Below, piece after piece: positions 24,964-33,977 of a DNA stretch of 42,237 nt. The notes under the pieces were generated by a model. It saw only the letters and a list, made by a program, of their open reading frames with translations, did no database searches and had not been told where the DNA came from. How positions within the stretch are numbered: the stretch's first letter is position 1; every line of letters begins with the position of its first letter. Position numbers and translations under genes: made by a program. This DNA is from Acidimicrobiia bacterium (GTDB lineage: Bacteria > Acidobacteriota > Vicinamibacteria > Vicinamibacterales > CAVVIG01), in contig VFZL01000013.1 of assembly GCA_016871175.1 (NCBI GenBank), positions 64,646-106,882 on the forward strand, given 5' to 3'.

Positions 24964-26151
24964 ATGAGGCTGGGAACTCCGAGGGTTGCCCGCTCGCTGC
25001 TGATGCTCGCCGTGCTCGCGATGGGCGGCGTGACGGGCATGGGACAGGCACCTCAGCGGTCCGCGAGTGCGCGAAGCGCGGGCTATGTCCCAACGCGGGA
25101 TAACTGGGAAACGAGGAAGCCTGCCGACGTCGGCATGGACGCGGCGCTGCTCAATCAGGCGATCGAGTACGCGAAGACGCGCGACTCCGCCTGGGGTCGT
25201 GACGACTACATGGCCGATCAGGTCAAGACCTTCGGTCGTCCGCTGGGCCAGGTGCCAAAGAGCCACGGTCGTACGAACGGCATCGTCATCCGACATGGCT
25301 ACGTCGTCGCAGAATTTGGCGATACTGGCGTCGTCGAGCCGACCTATTCGGTGGCCAAGAGCTACTTGTCGACGCTCCTCGGGCTGGCGATCGACCGCGG
25401 GATGATTCGACGCGTTTCCGATCGCGTGGTGGAGTATGTCCATGATGGAGGTTACGTGTCGCCGCACAACGCGGCCATCACGTGGGAGCATCACGCGCGT
25501 CAAGCGAGCGAGTGGGACGGCACGCTGTTCGACAAGACGTCCACGTTCATCGGCCACGAGGAGTTCGGCGCGGGGGAGATGAAGCCGCGCGAGCTTCGAG
25601 CCCCTGGTACCTACTACGAGTACAACGACGTCCGGGTCAATCGATTCGGGCTGTCACTGCTGCGGGTGTGGAGACGGCCGCTTCCCGACGTGCTGAAGAC
25701 CGAGATCATGGACCCGGTCGGTGCATCGGACACGTGGCGGTGGATTGGGTACGACAACTCGGACGTCACGGTCGACGGCAAGACGATGCGATCGGTACCG
25801 GGAGGGACGCGGTGGGGCGGTGGCTTGTGGATGAGCACGCGCGACCACGCGCGCTTTGGCCTTCTGATGGCCCGGATGGGGAATTGGAACGGTAAGCAGC
25901 TCGTCTCGGCCGATTGGATTCGGCAGGCGACGATCCGCGGTGGCCCCGCCAACTCGAACGACTACGGCTACATGTGGTGGCTCAACACGACGGGCGGTTC
26001 GAAGGGCGTGCCGACGACGAGCTATGAAGCGCGGGGCGGTGGGTCGAATACGATATTCATCGATCCCGATGATGATGTGGTGATCGTGTGGCGGTGGCAT
26101 GCCGGTGGCGATTTCTTCGCTCGCGTGGTGGCATCGATTGTTCGCAGGTGA
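24964..26151 (+). CDS. Exported serine hydrolase of the class C beta-lactamase fold
   Basis: The 395-residue protein has a signal peptide (MRLGTPRVARSLLML..., cleavage near residue 29) and the SxxK catalytic pair S129-V-A-K132. A YEYND segment (218-222) stands in the place of the YxN motif, and RGGGSN near the C-terminus in the place of the KTG motif. Family members include esterases, D-aminopeptidases and beta-lactamases; the atypical third motif argues for an esterase or peptidase rather than a true beta-lactamase. GAAGGAG lies about 8 bases before ATG 24964. It is preceded by a 124-base spacer with no other gene. Confidence 0.85.
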   Translation: MRLGTPRVARSLLMLAVLAMGGVTGMGQAPQRSASARSAGYVPTRDNWETRKPADVGMDAALLNQAIEYAKTRDSAWGRDDYMADQVKTFGRPLGQVPKSHGRTNGIVIRHGYVVAEFGDTGVVEPTYSVAKSYLSTLLGLAIDRGMIRRVSDRVVEYVHDGGYVSPHNAAITWEHHARQASEWDGTLFDKTSTFIGHEEFGAGEMKPRELRAPGTYYEYNDVRVNRFGLSLLRVWRRPLPDVLKTEIMDPVGASDTWRWIGYDNSDVTVDGKTMRSVPGGTRWGGGLWMSTRDHARFGLLMARMGNWNGKQLVSADWIRQATIRGGPANSNDYGYMWWLNTTGGSKGVPTTSYEARGGGSNTIFIDPDDDVVIVWRWHAGGDFFARVVASIVRR

Positions 26152-26315
26152 GCATGAAGGCTCGGCTCGAGATGGCATCCGTGGTGATGAAGGTATTCAG
26201 TGCGAGTCTGGCCAGTGGCCGGAATCGCGCGCTTTCGGCCGTCTCCCTCTCACCGGTGACCTGTGCTCGGTCGCGCCGGGTTCGGGCGGAGCGGCGACTT
26301 CAGTTGGAGGCTTCA

Positions 26316-27236
26316 ATGAGGCACTTGGTGGGTTCGATCGTCGCGATTGTTCTCGCGCTGGGAGGGTCAGCCGTTGCCGCTGGTACAAGCGTGCTGTTCA
26401 TCGGCAACAGTTTCACGTTCGGCTCGGGTTCGGCGGTGCGGTTCTACCGCGCGAACACCGTGACCGACTTGAACAACGAAGGGATCGGTGGTGTTCCCGC
26501 GCTGTTCAAGTCGTTCACGGAACAGGCCGGTCTCGACTACGACGTCGCGCTCGAGACGCGCGGCGGCAGCGGACTGGATTTCCATCTCGAGAACAAGCTC
26601 GGTGTGATCGGTCGACGAGCGTGGGACAACGTGGTCATGCACGGCTTCAGCACGCTCGACGCGGACAAGCCGCGCGACCCAGCGAAGCTCATTGCCACGA
26701 GCAAGCAGATGGCAGAGTTCCTGCGCGGCCGCAACCCGAAGGTCGAGCTCTACCTCATGGCGACGTGGTCGCGAGCCGATCAGACGTTTCCCGCCAAGGG
26801 CGCGTGGGCTGGCGAAGCGATCGATGCCATGGCACGGGACGTACGCAGCGCCTACGACAGAGCGGCCGTCGGAGCCGGGATCAAGACCGTGATTCCAGTG
26901 GGCGAGGCCTGGAACCGGGCCATGAAGGGCGGCGTGGCCGATCCGAATCCGTACGACGGGGTCGACGTCGGGAAGATCAATCTCTGGACCTATGACCACT
27001 ATCACGCCAGCACACATGGCTACTACCTCGAGGCGCTGGTCATCTTCGGCAGCGTGACCGGTCGCGATCCGCGGTCGCTCGGCGAGAACGAGTGCTCCGC
27101 CTATGAGCTTGGGCTTTCACGCGCCGAGGTCAAGGCGCTGCAGCAAGTCGCTTTCGACCAGCTCGGGAGCGCTGTTACTCCTTCCCCATTGGTGTTGCCG
27201 AAGCCGGTGAATCCGGAGCGCTGCGCGCACTCGTAG
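26316..27236 (+). CDS. Exported SGNH/GDSL-like hydrolase
   Basis: The 306-residue protein has a signal peptide (MRHLVGSIVAIVLALGGSAVA, cleavage near residue 22), then SVLFIGNSFTFGSG, in which S32 matches the nucleophile of block I of SGNH hydrolases. The block V acid/histidine pair is probably D227 and H230 in YDHYHASTHGYYL. It resembles DUF4886-type members. Substrates of the family are esters, including acetylated carbohydrates. GGAGG lies upstream of ATG 26316; the 228-base in-frame extension overlaps the preceding gene and looks non-coding. It follows the serine hydrolase by 164 bases. Confidence 0.8.
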   Translation: MRHLVGSIVAIVLALGGSAVAAGTSVLFIGNSFTFGSGSAVRFYRANTVTDLNNEGIGGVPALFKSFTEQAGLDYDVALETRGGSGLDFHLENKLGVIGRRAWDNVVMHGFSTLDADKPRDPAKLIATSKQMAEFLRGRNPKVELYLMATWSRADQTFPAKGAWAGEAIDAMARDVRSAYDRAAVGAGIKTVIPVGEAWNRAMKGGVADPNPYDGVDVGKINLWTYDHYHASTHGYYLEALVIFGSVTGRDPRSLGENECSAYELGLSRAEVKALQQVAFDQLGSAVTPSPLVLPKPVNPERCAHS

Positions 27237-27266
27237 CCTGTCCGCGCTGTATCAGTACCGCCTGCC

Positions 27267-27284
27267 GGGCGGGGCATCCCGCCT
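27267..27284 (+). terminator. Hairpin between convergent genes
   Basis: GGCGGG (27268-27273) pairs perfectly with CCCGCC (27278-27283) around GCAT, with a further G-T pair outside. It lies 31 bases after the SGNH gene stop, in the spacer facing the matrixin gene. It could act for both strands; no T-tract is present. Confidence 0.4.
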
Positions 27285-27375
27285 CGCGGCGTTGCTCATC
27301 GCACGTATGCCCGGTACACTCGCTCTTCGCGTCTGGCGATCCGGGCCCACGCTCCGGCAACTGGTACTGATGCCA

Positions 27376-28044
27376 CTAGCGCTCGGGATACAGCGTCCGA
27401 GCCTTCACGACGTCCGCGTCCGACATCGCCGAGACCTGCGGGATGTCGTCTCGGGTCTTCAACTTCCTGCGATACCGGCTGAAGTATTCGACGATGTCGC
27501 CGCCGTATTGGAAGGAGTACATGATGTCGCGGAAGTTCGCGGTGTGCTCGAGACCGAAGGCGTGCCCGAGCTCGTGCACGCACGTCAGGAAGACGATCGC
27601 CTCGCGTAGGAGCGGATCCTTTTCGGTCAAAACGGCGATGTCTGGACCGAGCGCGTTCATGTCCGGCCTGACGAAGACCGCAGCGCCCACCTGACCGCCG
27701 ACCAGCAACGAACGCATCTCGCCGTACTGCCCGCCCCGCGGGCTCCCCCAGTACACGCGGACGCGTGCCGAGGGCTCTGGCATCGCCGACAGCTTCAGCG
27801 TGGCCCCGATCGTCCGGTGCCACGACTCGAGCGCCCATTGCGCCAGCTGCGAGTCGCCAGGGCGAAAGCTATCTCTCGGATCGCCCTTCGCAATGAAGTA
27901 GCCCACCGGCCGCGAGACATCGAGCCCCTGTGGACCCTGAGCCACGAGTCCGGCCGACCATCCGGCCAGCCACGCTGCTGCGATCGCCAGGGAGACGACC
28001 AGTGCAAGCCGGCAACGCGCGATCGTTCCGTCCACCGGCGTCAT
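27376..28044 (-). CDS. Matrixin-like zinc metalloprotease, exported or membrane-anchored
   Basis: The 222-residue protein has a hydrophobic N-terminus (about 12-35, signal peptide or anchor) and the full metzincin signature HELGHAFGLEH at 157-167, with zinc ligands H157, H161, H167 and catalytic E158. A Met-turn candidate follows (RDIMYS, M175). It therefore looks like an active extracytoplasmic endopeptidase of the matrixin/M10 type. Its ATG overlaps the stop codon of the PQQ dehydrogenase (ATGA on the minus strand), so it is the second gene of that operon. Confidence 0.85.
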   Translation of the reverse strand: MTPVDGTIARCRLALVVSLAIAAAWLAGWSAGLVAQGPQGLDVSRPVGYFIAKGDPRDSFRPGDSQLAQWALESWHRTIGATLKLSAMPEPSARVRVYWGSPRGGQYGEMRSLLVGGQVGAAVFVRPDMNALGPDIAVLTEKDPLLREAIVFLTCVHELGHAFGLEHTANFRDIMYSFQYGGDIVEYFSRYRRKLKTRDDIPQVSAMSDADVVKARTLYPER

Positions 28045-30011
28045 GGGAGGCTCAGCGCGATGATTTCGGACGGCCGTCCTCGCGTTCCCACTGGCAGCAC
28101 GATGAATTGCTTGCCCTGGTGCAGGTAGGTCGAGAAGCCACCGACCGCCCCGGCAGGGAGGGACATCTCCGACAGGACCTTGCCAGACGCTTTGTCGTAC
28201 GCGCGGAGCAGATGACTACCGTCGGCGCCGAACGTCGGTGTCGCCGCTTCGCCGCCCGCATCACCCTGCGCGGCGATCAGCATGGTCGGCGTGGCGATGA
28301 GCCGGTCGTGAATAGGCTGGCCGAGCGGTGGCAGGCTGAGGCCTTGGAGCGCCGGGTGATCGCGCGGGCCATCAGCGTTCGGCACCATCCACTTGTGGTC
28401 GCCCGTGTGGAGATCGATAGCGACGATACGGCCGTAAGGCGGCTTCATGATCGGCAGCCCTTGCGGACCGGGAACCTGCTCGCGCGTGCCTCTGACGTAC
28501 CGAAGTCCTGTTTCAGGGGCGCCTGGCTGGAGGTCGGCGGCAAACGTCGCGGTGATTGACGAGATATACAGGAGGCCGGTTTGCCGATCGAACGCCGCAC
28601 CGGTGTACTGCGCGCCACCTATCTCGCCAGGCAGTTGCAGCGTGCCTCTCGTGTCGCTCGGACCGCCGCCGGCGATCGACGGCGGCGTGAAGATCGGCCC
28701 GAGGACGTACCGCTTCGCGATGGCCAATCCCTCGGCCTTGAGCGCGGGCGTGAAGTCGATGAGGTCGGCCTCCTGCAGACCATGCCGATCGAAGGGGGCC
28801 GGTTTGGTGGGGAAGGGCTGCGTTGGCGACGCCCGCTCGCCAGGTGTCTTCGACGCCGGCACCGGACGTTCCTCGATCGGCCAGACAGGCCTGCCTGTCA
28901 CGCGGTCGAACACGTAAGCCATGGCCTGCTTGGTGAGCTGCACCACCGCCTTGATGGGTCGCCCATCGACCGAGATGTCCGTGAGAATGGGCGCTACGTT
29001 GTTGTCCCAGTCCCACAAATCGTGGTGAATCGTCTGGAAGTGCCACACGCGTTCGCCCGTCGCGCAGCGCACGCACACGATGCTGTTGCCGAAGAGGTTT
29101 TTGCCGAGGCGCGACCCGCCGTACATGTCGCCGGTCGGTGAGCCCGTCGGCAGGTAGGCCAAGCCCAGGTTCTCGTCGGCGCTCATGGCGGACCAGACGT
29201 TCGCAGATCCGCTATACGACCATGAATCGTTCTCCCACGTCTCGTTGCCGAGCTCACCAGGACGTGGGATCGGATTGAAGATCCATCTGGGCTGACCGGT
29301 CTTGACATCGAAGGCCTGCACGAGTCCCGGCGGCTCTTGCCGCGTCTTGATGTTGTCGTTCAGGGAGACGCCGACCATCACGACGTCCTGGCAGACGAAC
29401 GGTGCGAAATTCCACATCACCATCGCCTGACCACGCGGGCCCAGCCGCGTCGTCAGGTCGACGCCGCCCTTGTCGCCCCATGAGGCGATGATCGCGCCCG
29501 TTGTCGCGTCGAGCGCCCACAGGCGCTGATTCTGGAGCGCGAAGATGCGCGTCTCGCGTGCGTCACGCCAGAGCGCGACGCCGCGTGTGGCGGCTCCCGT
29601 CAGCGGCTGCCCAGTCGGCAGTGGCTGGGTCCAGATCGTGCGCCCGGTGCCTGGGTCGACGGCTTCGACAAGACCGACGGCATTGGTGAAATAGAGCACG
29701 CCGCGAGAGAAGAACTGCGTCGATCGGATGTTCCCGAACTTGAGATCGGGATGTGCTGTCGTCAGCTCATGAGCGACCGCGGGACGCCGCCACGCAAGGC
29801 GAAGCGTGTTCAGATTGGCGGGTGTGAGCTGCGTCAGTGACGAGTAACGTGTGCTGCCGGAGTCCCCTCCGAGATGCAACCATTCACCGTCGGCCGAAGC
29901 CGAACCGGATGGGGCCCGAAGAGCTTGAGAGCGGATCGCCGTCGCCGTGACGACGAGCGCAACGGCCATGACGAGCGTGCGAACGGTCCACCTTCGACCC
30001 GGAAGCGGCAT
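28041..30011 (-). CDS. PQQ-dependent dehydrogenase (quinoprotein), exported
   Basis: The 656-residue protein is a beta-propeller quinoprotein of the glucose/alcohol dehydrogenase type. It has a signal sequence (TLVMAVALVVTATAIRSQ) and then propeller blades such as EWLHLGGDSGSTRYSSLTQL near the N-terminus, WENDSWSYSGSANVWSAMS and TIHHDLWDWDNNVAPIL. It should oxidise an alcohol or sugar in the periplasm and pass electrons to quinone or cytochrome c. No CxxCH is present, so it is not a quinohemoprotein. ATG 30011 is preceded by GGGAGG; an 18-residue longer start exists but has no ribosome-binding site. The matrixin gene follows with a 4-base overlap. Confidence 0.9.
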   Translation of the reverse strand: MPLPGRRWTVRTLVMAVALVVTATAIRSQALRAPSGSASADGEWLHLGGDSGSTRYSSLTQLTPANLNTLRLAWRRPAVAHELTTAHPDLKFGNIRSTQFFSRGVLYFTNAVGLVEAVDPGTGRTIWTQPLPTGQPLTGAATRGVALWRDARETRIFALQNQRLWALDATTGAIIASWGDKGGVDLTTRLGPRGQAMVMWNFAPFVCQDVVMVGVSLNDNIKTRQEPPGLVQAFDVKTGQPRWIFNPIPRPGELGNETWENDSWSYSGSANVWSAMSADENLGLAYLPTGSPTGDMYGGSRLGKNLFGNSIVCVRCATGERVWHFQTIHHDLWDWDNNVAPILTDISVDGRPIKAVVQLTKQAMAYVFDRVTGRPVWPIEERPVPASKTPGERASPTQPFPTKPAPFDRHGLQEADLIDFTPALKAEGLAIAKRYVLGPIFTPPSIAGGGPSDTRGTLQLPGEIGGAQYTGAAFDRQTGLLYISSITATFAADLQPGAPETGLRYVRGTREQVPGPQGLPIMKPPYGRIVAIDLHTGDHKWMVPNADGPRDHPALQGLSLPPLGQPIHDRLIATPTMLIAAQGDAGGEAATPTFGADGSHLLRAYDKASGKVLSEMSLPAGAVGGFSTYLHQGKQFIVLPVGTRGRPSEIIALSLP

Positions 30012-30138
30012 CGGTACCTCCCGCACGCGCGCGGTGGCCTCACACCATGCGTGTTGCCGGGCCATTCTGTCAGTCGGCAGAGGCGTCCCGCAAGTCCTGT
30101 GGGTGCAGGTATGCTACTCGCGGTAACAGGAGACCACC

Positions 30139-30813
30139 ATGGCACACGACTCAGAAGCGCCGCGCGTCCTTCATCCAATCGATCGACCAACGGGCGACGG
30201 ATCAGCTGACGGGCTCTCGATCGACCTCGACCGCCGCGCATGGCTCGATCGCAGTGTCGGCGCGGGACTAGCGGGGCTGTTCCTCGCCGGCTTGAACGGG
30301 CTCGGTTCCGAGATGTCGGCGGCGGAGCAGGGCGCTGTCGCGAGCGTTCCCGGCATCAACCTTGCGAAGGGCGTCCGCCGCATCATTACCGGTCACAACG
30401 CCAAGGGGCGGTCCTACATCATCAAGGACGATCGGATCACCGGCGGTGCATTCCCGAGCCTGTACAAAGCGACCGGAGCCGAACCGCTCGGTCCGGCGCC
30501 GGCTGACGAAACCAAGGCCGTCCGGCCGACAGACGCGCCGCAATTGGAACCGGCGCTTGGCGGGAGCAGCTTTCACTTCGTCACGCTGCCACCGACGCCC
30601 AAAGGTGCGAAACCCGGCTGGCATCGGACCGAGACGCTCGACTACAACATCCTGATGGGGGGCGAGCTCGTTCTGATGCTCGACGACGGTGAGACGAAGC
30701 TGTACCCGGGCGACGTGGTGATCCAGCGGAACACGATGCACGCCTGGCGGAACGACACCTCGTCGCCGGTCTACTGGGTGGCGGTGCTCGTGCCCATGAA
30801 GATGCTGAAATAG
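30139..30813 (+). CDS. Cupin-domain protein with possible Tat signal
   Basis: The 224-residue protein ends in a cupin barrel with likely metal ligands H162 and E165 in WHRTETLDYN, and H201 in RNTMHAW, separated by GGELVLML and the GDVVIQ turn. The N-terminus has RR at 32-33 followed by a hydrophobic stretch (about 39-53), consistent with a twin-arginine signal with an unusually long leader. AGGAG precedes the ATG. It is divergent from the PQQ dehydrogenase, with only 127 bases between starts. Cupins are functionally diverse; the substrate is unknown. Confidence 0.82.
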   Translation: MAHDSEAPRVLHPIDRPTGDGSADGLSIDLDRRAWLDRSVGAGLAGLFLAGLNGLGSEMSAAEQGAVASVPGINLAKGVRRIITGHNAKGRSYIIKDDRITGGAFPSLYKATGAEPLGPAPADETKAVRPTDAPQLEPALGGSSFHFVTLPPTPKGAKPGWHRTETLDYNILMGGELVLMLDDGETKLYPGDVVIQRNTMHAWRNDTSSPVYWVAVLVPMKMLK

Positions 30814-30855
30814 GCGGCCAGGCGGGCAGCCTGGGCACACCCGTGACTGGCCGCC
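30813..30855 (+). terminator. Strong hairpin between convergent genes
   Basis: Nine bases at 30813-30821 pair perfectly with 30847-30855 across a 25-base apical region that can pair internally (GGG with CCC). It begins at the cupin stop codon and lies before the end of the opposing unknown gene. No T-tract follows, so a bidirectional terminator is plausible but unproven. Confidence 0.4.
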
Positions 30856-30940
30856 GCGCGACTGGTTACCGTGCGGCGACCAGGACTTGACCGTGCTCGA
30901 AGTCCCCGATCGACCGCGGCCGGTTGCACCCCCCAGTCGG

Positions 30941-31561
30941 CTACCGCTTGGTCCGCGTGACCCCTCGGAAGACCACTGGCGCGGCTTCGTACCCGTCGAT
31001 CGTCAACAATTTCCCCGCCGAGTCGGCGGTGACCTTCGCTGACAACTTCCCTTCGCCTGGACCAGCCGCGGGCAGTCGGAGCTCGACCGCGGTCAGCGGT
31101 GGGGCGGGTTCGGTCGAGGCTGCACCCGGACGTCGGTTCCACTCGAGGATGTTCTCGGTTGTGACCAAGACGACCCGCTGACGGCCATCGGGGAGCTTGG
31201 TGTCGATGGCGTACCGTACGGACTGGCCCAGCCCGCTGCCGCTTCTCCAGATGTATCCGACCGACTCGGCCTTCTGCATGCCCTCGGCGGCCTGCTGCGC
31301 ACCCTGCGAGTACGCCGCGACGAGCTTGCTCCGTTCTTCCTCAGTGGACCAGCGACGGATATCGATGGTAATGGTCTCGCCTGCAACGCGTTCCAGGTTT
31401 GCCGCCGTGCCCTTGAACGACGCGACAACACCGGTCGCGGCCGATGCAGGCGCAGCCGTGGGGCTAGGGGCTGGCTTTGCCGTTTGTGCAAGGGCTGGCG
31501 TGAGAGCCAATCCGAACGCGACGAACAGGTTCATGAGCGTGGGTAAGGATAGCGACGACAT
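30941..31561 (-). CDS. Exported protein of unknown function
   Basis: I recognise no domain. The 206-residue protein has a clear signal peptide (about 1-26, ending LTPALAQ), a Pro/Ala-rich linker at 27-42, and a compact domain with GETITIDIRRWSTEEERSKL, GYIWRSGSGLGQSVRYAIDT and KLLTIDGYEAAPVVFRGV. GGAGGG lies upstream of the ATG on the minus strand. I have an impression that similar proteins occur repeatedly in Acidobacteriota, but this was not checked. It is monocistronic, divergent from the alanyl-tRNA editing gene with a 181-base spacer in which I see no other feature. Confidence 0.72.
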   Translation of the reverse strand: MSSLSLPTLMNLFVAFGLALTPALAQTAKPAPSPTAAPASAATGVVASFKGTAANLERVAGETITIDIRRWSTEEERSKLVAAYSQGAQQAAEGMQKAESVGYIWRSGSGLGQSVRYAIDTKLPDGRQRVVLVTTENILEWNRRPGAASTEPAPPLTAVELRLPAAGPGEGKLSAKVTADSAGKLLTIDGYEAAPVVFRGVTRTKR

Positions 31562-31742
31562 ATGACCCTCCGTGTCACGAAGATGATCGACTCGAGCGTT
31601 CTGTTGAGTTCATCGCACAAATCTTTCCGACATTTGACGTGGTTTCGTCAAGACCTAGTTTGGGTCGGCGGTCATTCGTGGGGTCACTCGGCCCTGGACA
31701 GGGCGCCCGTGTGGCAGAATCTCCGCGCGGGTCCAAGGAGCA

Positions 31743-32951
31743 ATGACCAACCACCAATCGAGGTTGTACTACGACGATCCATATCTCCGCGAGTTCGACG
31801 CGACGGTGACGCGGGTGGAGGCTAGGGGTCAACTTTCGGCGATTTGGTTGGATCGGAGCGCCTTCTATCCGGCGTCTGGCGGTCAACCGTTCGATACCGG
31901 CTCGCTTGCCGGTCAACAGGTCGTCCAGGTTGTCGACGAGAATGATGACGTCGTGCACCTGGTCGATGGTGAGGGACTGGCGCGCGTCAGCCACCGCGTG
32001 CGGGGCACGATCGATTGGAAGCGCCGCTTCGATCACATGCAGCACCACACGGGACAGCACGTTCTCTCTGCCGCCATCGTGCATCGCTTCAACGTCCCGA
32101 CGCTGAGCTTTCACTTGGGTCACGACGCCTGCACGATCGACATCACGCGTGAGCTTTCAGTGGATGAGTTGATCGCCGCGGAAGACGATGCCAACCGCGT
32201 GGTCGGAGAGAATCGACCGGTCACGATTCGATATGCCACGGCCGAGGAGGCGGCCACCCTCGGGTTGCGGAAGCCGTCGCAACGGCCAGGCACGGTGCGG
32301 CTGATCGCTGTCGACGACTTCGACCTGTCTGCCTGTGGAGGGACGCACGTTCGCGCCACCGGAGCCATCGGCGGGATCGTGATCACGGCCTGGGCGCGGT
32401 TCAAGGGTGGGCAGCGGATTGCCTTCGTGTGCGGCGGTCGCGCGGTACGCGCCCACCGCCTGCTGCGGGACACGGTCGCCGCCAGTATCCGCCTCCTCTC
32501 GGTGCTTCCATCGGAGCTCCCAGCTGCCATCGGCCGCCTGCAGAGCGAGCAACGCGAGCGCGATCGCACGCTCGACGCACTCCAGCGTGAGCTGGCGACT
32601 TTCCAGGCGGCGTCGCTCGTCGAGGGGGCCGAGCCACGCGGCCCGGTGCGATGGGTGTTCAGGGCTGTCGACACGAACGCCAACGGCCTCAAGACGCTCG
32701 CCCAGGCGATCGTGGCGGCTCCCGGGCTGATGGTCGTTCTCGTGTCGACGACAACGCCCGTGCTGCTCGTCGCGGCCCGCTCACCCGAGCTGACCAACGC
32801 GTGCGACAGTCTGGTCAAATCGATTGCCGCTGAGTTTGGCGGGCGTGGTGGTGGCCGCCCGGACTTCGCTCAAGCTGGCACGCTGGCGGCGAGCCCGGAC
32901 GCCGTCCTCTCTCGTGCCCGTGCGCTCGCCGAAAGCCGCTCCCCACGGTAG
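31743..32951 (+). CDS. Alanyl-tRNA editing protein (AlaX family)
   Basis: AlaX proteins remove serine or glycine wrongly attached to tRNA-Ala, acting in trans. The 402-residue protein has the editing domain with zinc ligands H102 and H106 in HHTGQHVLS, and C198 and H202 in SACGGTHVRATG. This is followed by a C-terminal region of about 190 residues ending in GGRPDFAQAG, which matches a DHHA1 domain; it is thus the long AlaX form. The N-terminal FYPASGGQPFDTG motif is typical. AAGGAG lies just before the ATG. Confidence 0.9.
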   Translation: MTNHQSRLYYDDPYLREFDATVTRVEARGQLSAIWLDRSAFYPASGGQPFDTGSLAGQQVVQVVDENDDVVHLVDGEGLARVSHRVRGTIDWKRRFDHMQHHTGQHVLSAAIVHRFNVPTLSFHLGHDACTIDITRELSVDELIAAEDDANRVVGENRPVTIRYATAEEAATLGLRKPSQRPGTVRLIAVDDFDLSACGGTHVRATGAIGGIVITAWARFKGGQRIAFVCGGRAVRAHRLLRDTVAASIRLLSVLPSELPAAIGRLQSEQRERDRTLDALQRELATFQAASLVEGAEPRGPVRWVFRAVDTNANGLKTLAQAIVAAPGLMVVLVSTTTPVLLVAARSPELTNACDSLVKSIAAEFGGRGGGRPDFAQAGTLAASPDAVLSRARALAESRSPR

Positions 32952-33026
32952 ACGCTGCCCGCCGGGTTCGATAAGCTTCGCGAACGAGTCTCGTCCCGAG
33001 CCGCAGAGCGGTTCAAGGAGCATCCC

Positions 33027-33962
33027 ATGCGATGGTGGCTAGCCGTGCTGGCGCAAGTCTCCGGTGTTCTCAGCGGACCCGATCCCGCGCAGATGGAGAA
33101 GGCGCCGGATCTGGGATACAAGCCGATCCCTCACGGCCTCGCCCTGCCCGCCGGCATGGCGCTCGGAGCCTCGTCGAGCGCGGCATTCGACGCGGACGGG
33201 CACTTGCTGGTGTTCACCCGCGGTGAACACCCGCTGATGGAGTTCAACCCGGCGACGGGGCAGCTGATTCGGACGTTCGGCGAAGGTCGGTACGCCCGGG
33301 CGCACGGCATGCGAATCGATGCGCAGGGCAACATCTGGACGACCGACGTTGCCGGTCACGTGGTCACGAAGATGAGCCCGAAGGGAGACGTGCTTCTCAC
33401 GCTCGGCACGAAGGGCCAGGCCGGCAAATGGGACGAGGCGTCCGGGTCTCGCTTGCTCAACGAGCCGAATGACATCGGGTTTTCGCCAAACGGCGACGTC
33501 TACGTCGTGCAGGGCCACGGGCGCGGCGAGCCTCGTGTGCTTCGGTTCGACAAGGCAGGGAAGTTCGTCACGTCGTGGGGCGGGCAGGGCACTGGACCGG
33601 GGCAGTTCGACATCGCCCATTCCGTGGTCGTGGACGCCAAGAGCTTCGTGTACGTCGCGGATCGGGAAAACCGTCGCGTGCAGGCCTTCGACGCGAACGG
33701 GAAGTACGTCAAGGATTGGAAGTACGCTGGCCTGCCGTGCGGTCTCTACCTGGGGAAAGATCAGCAGATGTATCTCGCGAGCGGGTTCGCGGGACAGATT
33801 CTGAAGTTGGATGCCAACGGCAAGGCGACGGGGATGTTCGGACAGCCGGGCAAAGGGCTCGGCGAGTTCGGCGAGGCCCACTACATGACGCTCGCGCCAA
33901 ATGGTGACATCTACGTGGCCGATACGGTGAAGCCCGAGCTGCATAGATTCGTGAAGCGTTAG
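33027..33962 (+). CDS. NHL-repeat beta-propeller protein
   Basis: The 311-residue protein has a weak N-terminal signal (MRWWLAVLAQVSGVLSG) and about six NHL-type repeats, for example GMRIDAQGNIWTTDVAGHVV, SVVVDAKSFVYVADRENRRV and MTLAPNGDIYVADTVKPEL. Such propellers bind ligands or, in peptidyl-alpha-hydroxyglycine lyases, catalyse C-N cleavage; nothing here allows a specific choice. AAGGAG precedes the ATG. It is followed after 15 bases by another propeller gene. Confidence 0.82.
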   Translation: MRWWLAVLAQVSGVLSGPDPAQMEKAPDLGYKPIPHGLALPAGMALGASSSAAFDADGHLLVFTRGEHPLMEFNPATGQLIRTFGEGRYARAHGMRIDAQGNIWTTDVAGHVVTKMSPKGDVLLTLGTKGQAGKWDEASGSRLLNEPNDIGFSPNGDVYVVQGHGRGEPRVLRFDKAGKFVTSWGGQGTGPGQFDIAHSVVVDAKSFVYVADRENRRVQAFDANGKYVKDWKYAGLPCGLYLGKDQQMYLASGFAGQILKLDANGKATGMFGQPGKGLGEFGEAHYMTLAPNGDIYVADTVKPELHRFVKR

Positions 33963-33977
33963 CAAGGGAAGGGGACC

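Noticed and set aside
24964-26151. True class C beta-lactamase
   Set aside because: SxxK is present but the KTG motif is replaced by a glycine-rich RGGG segment; an esterase or peptidase is more likely.
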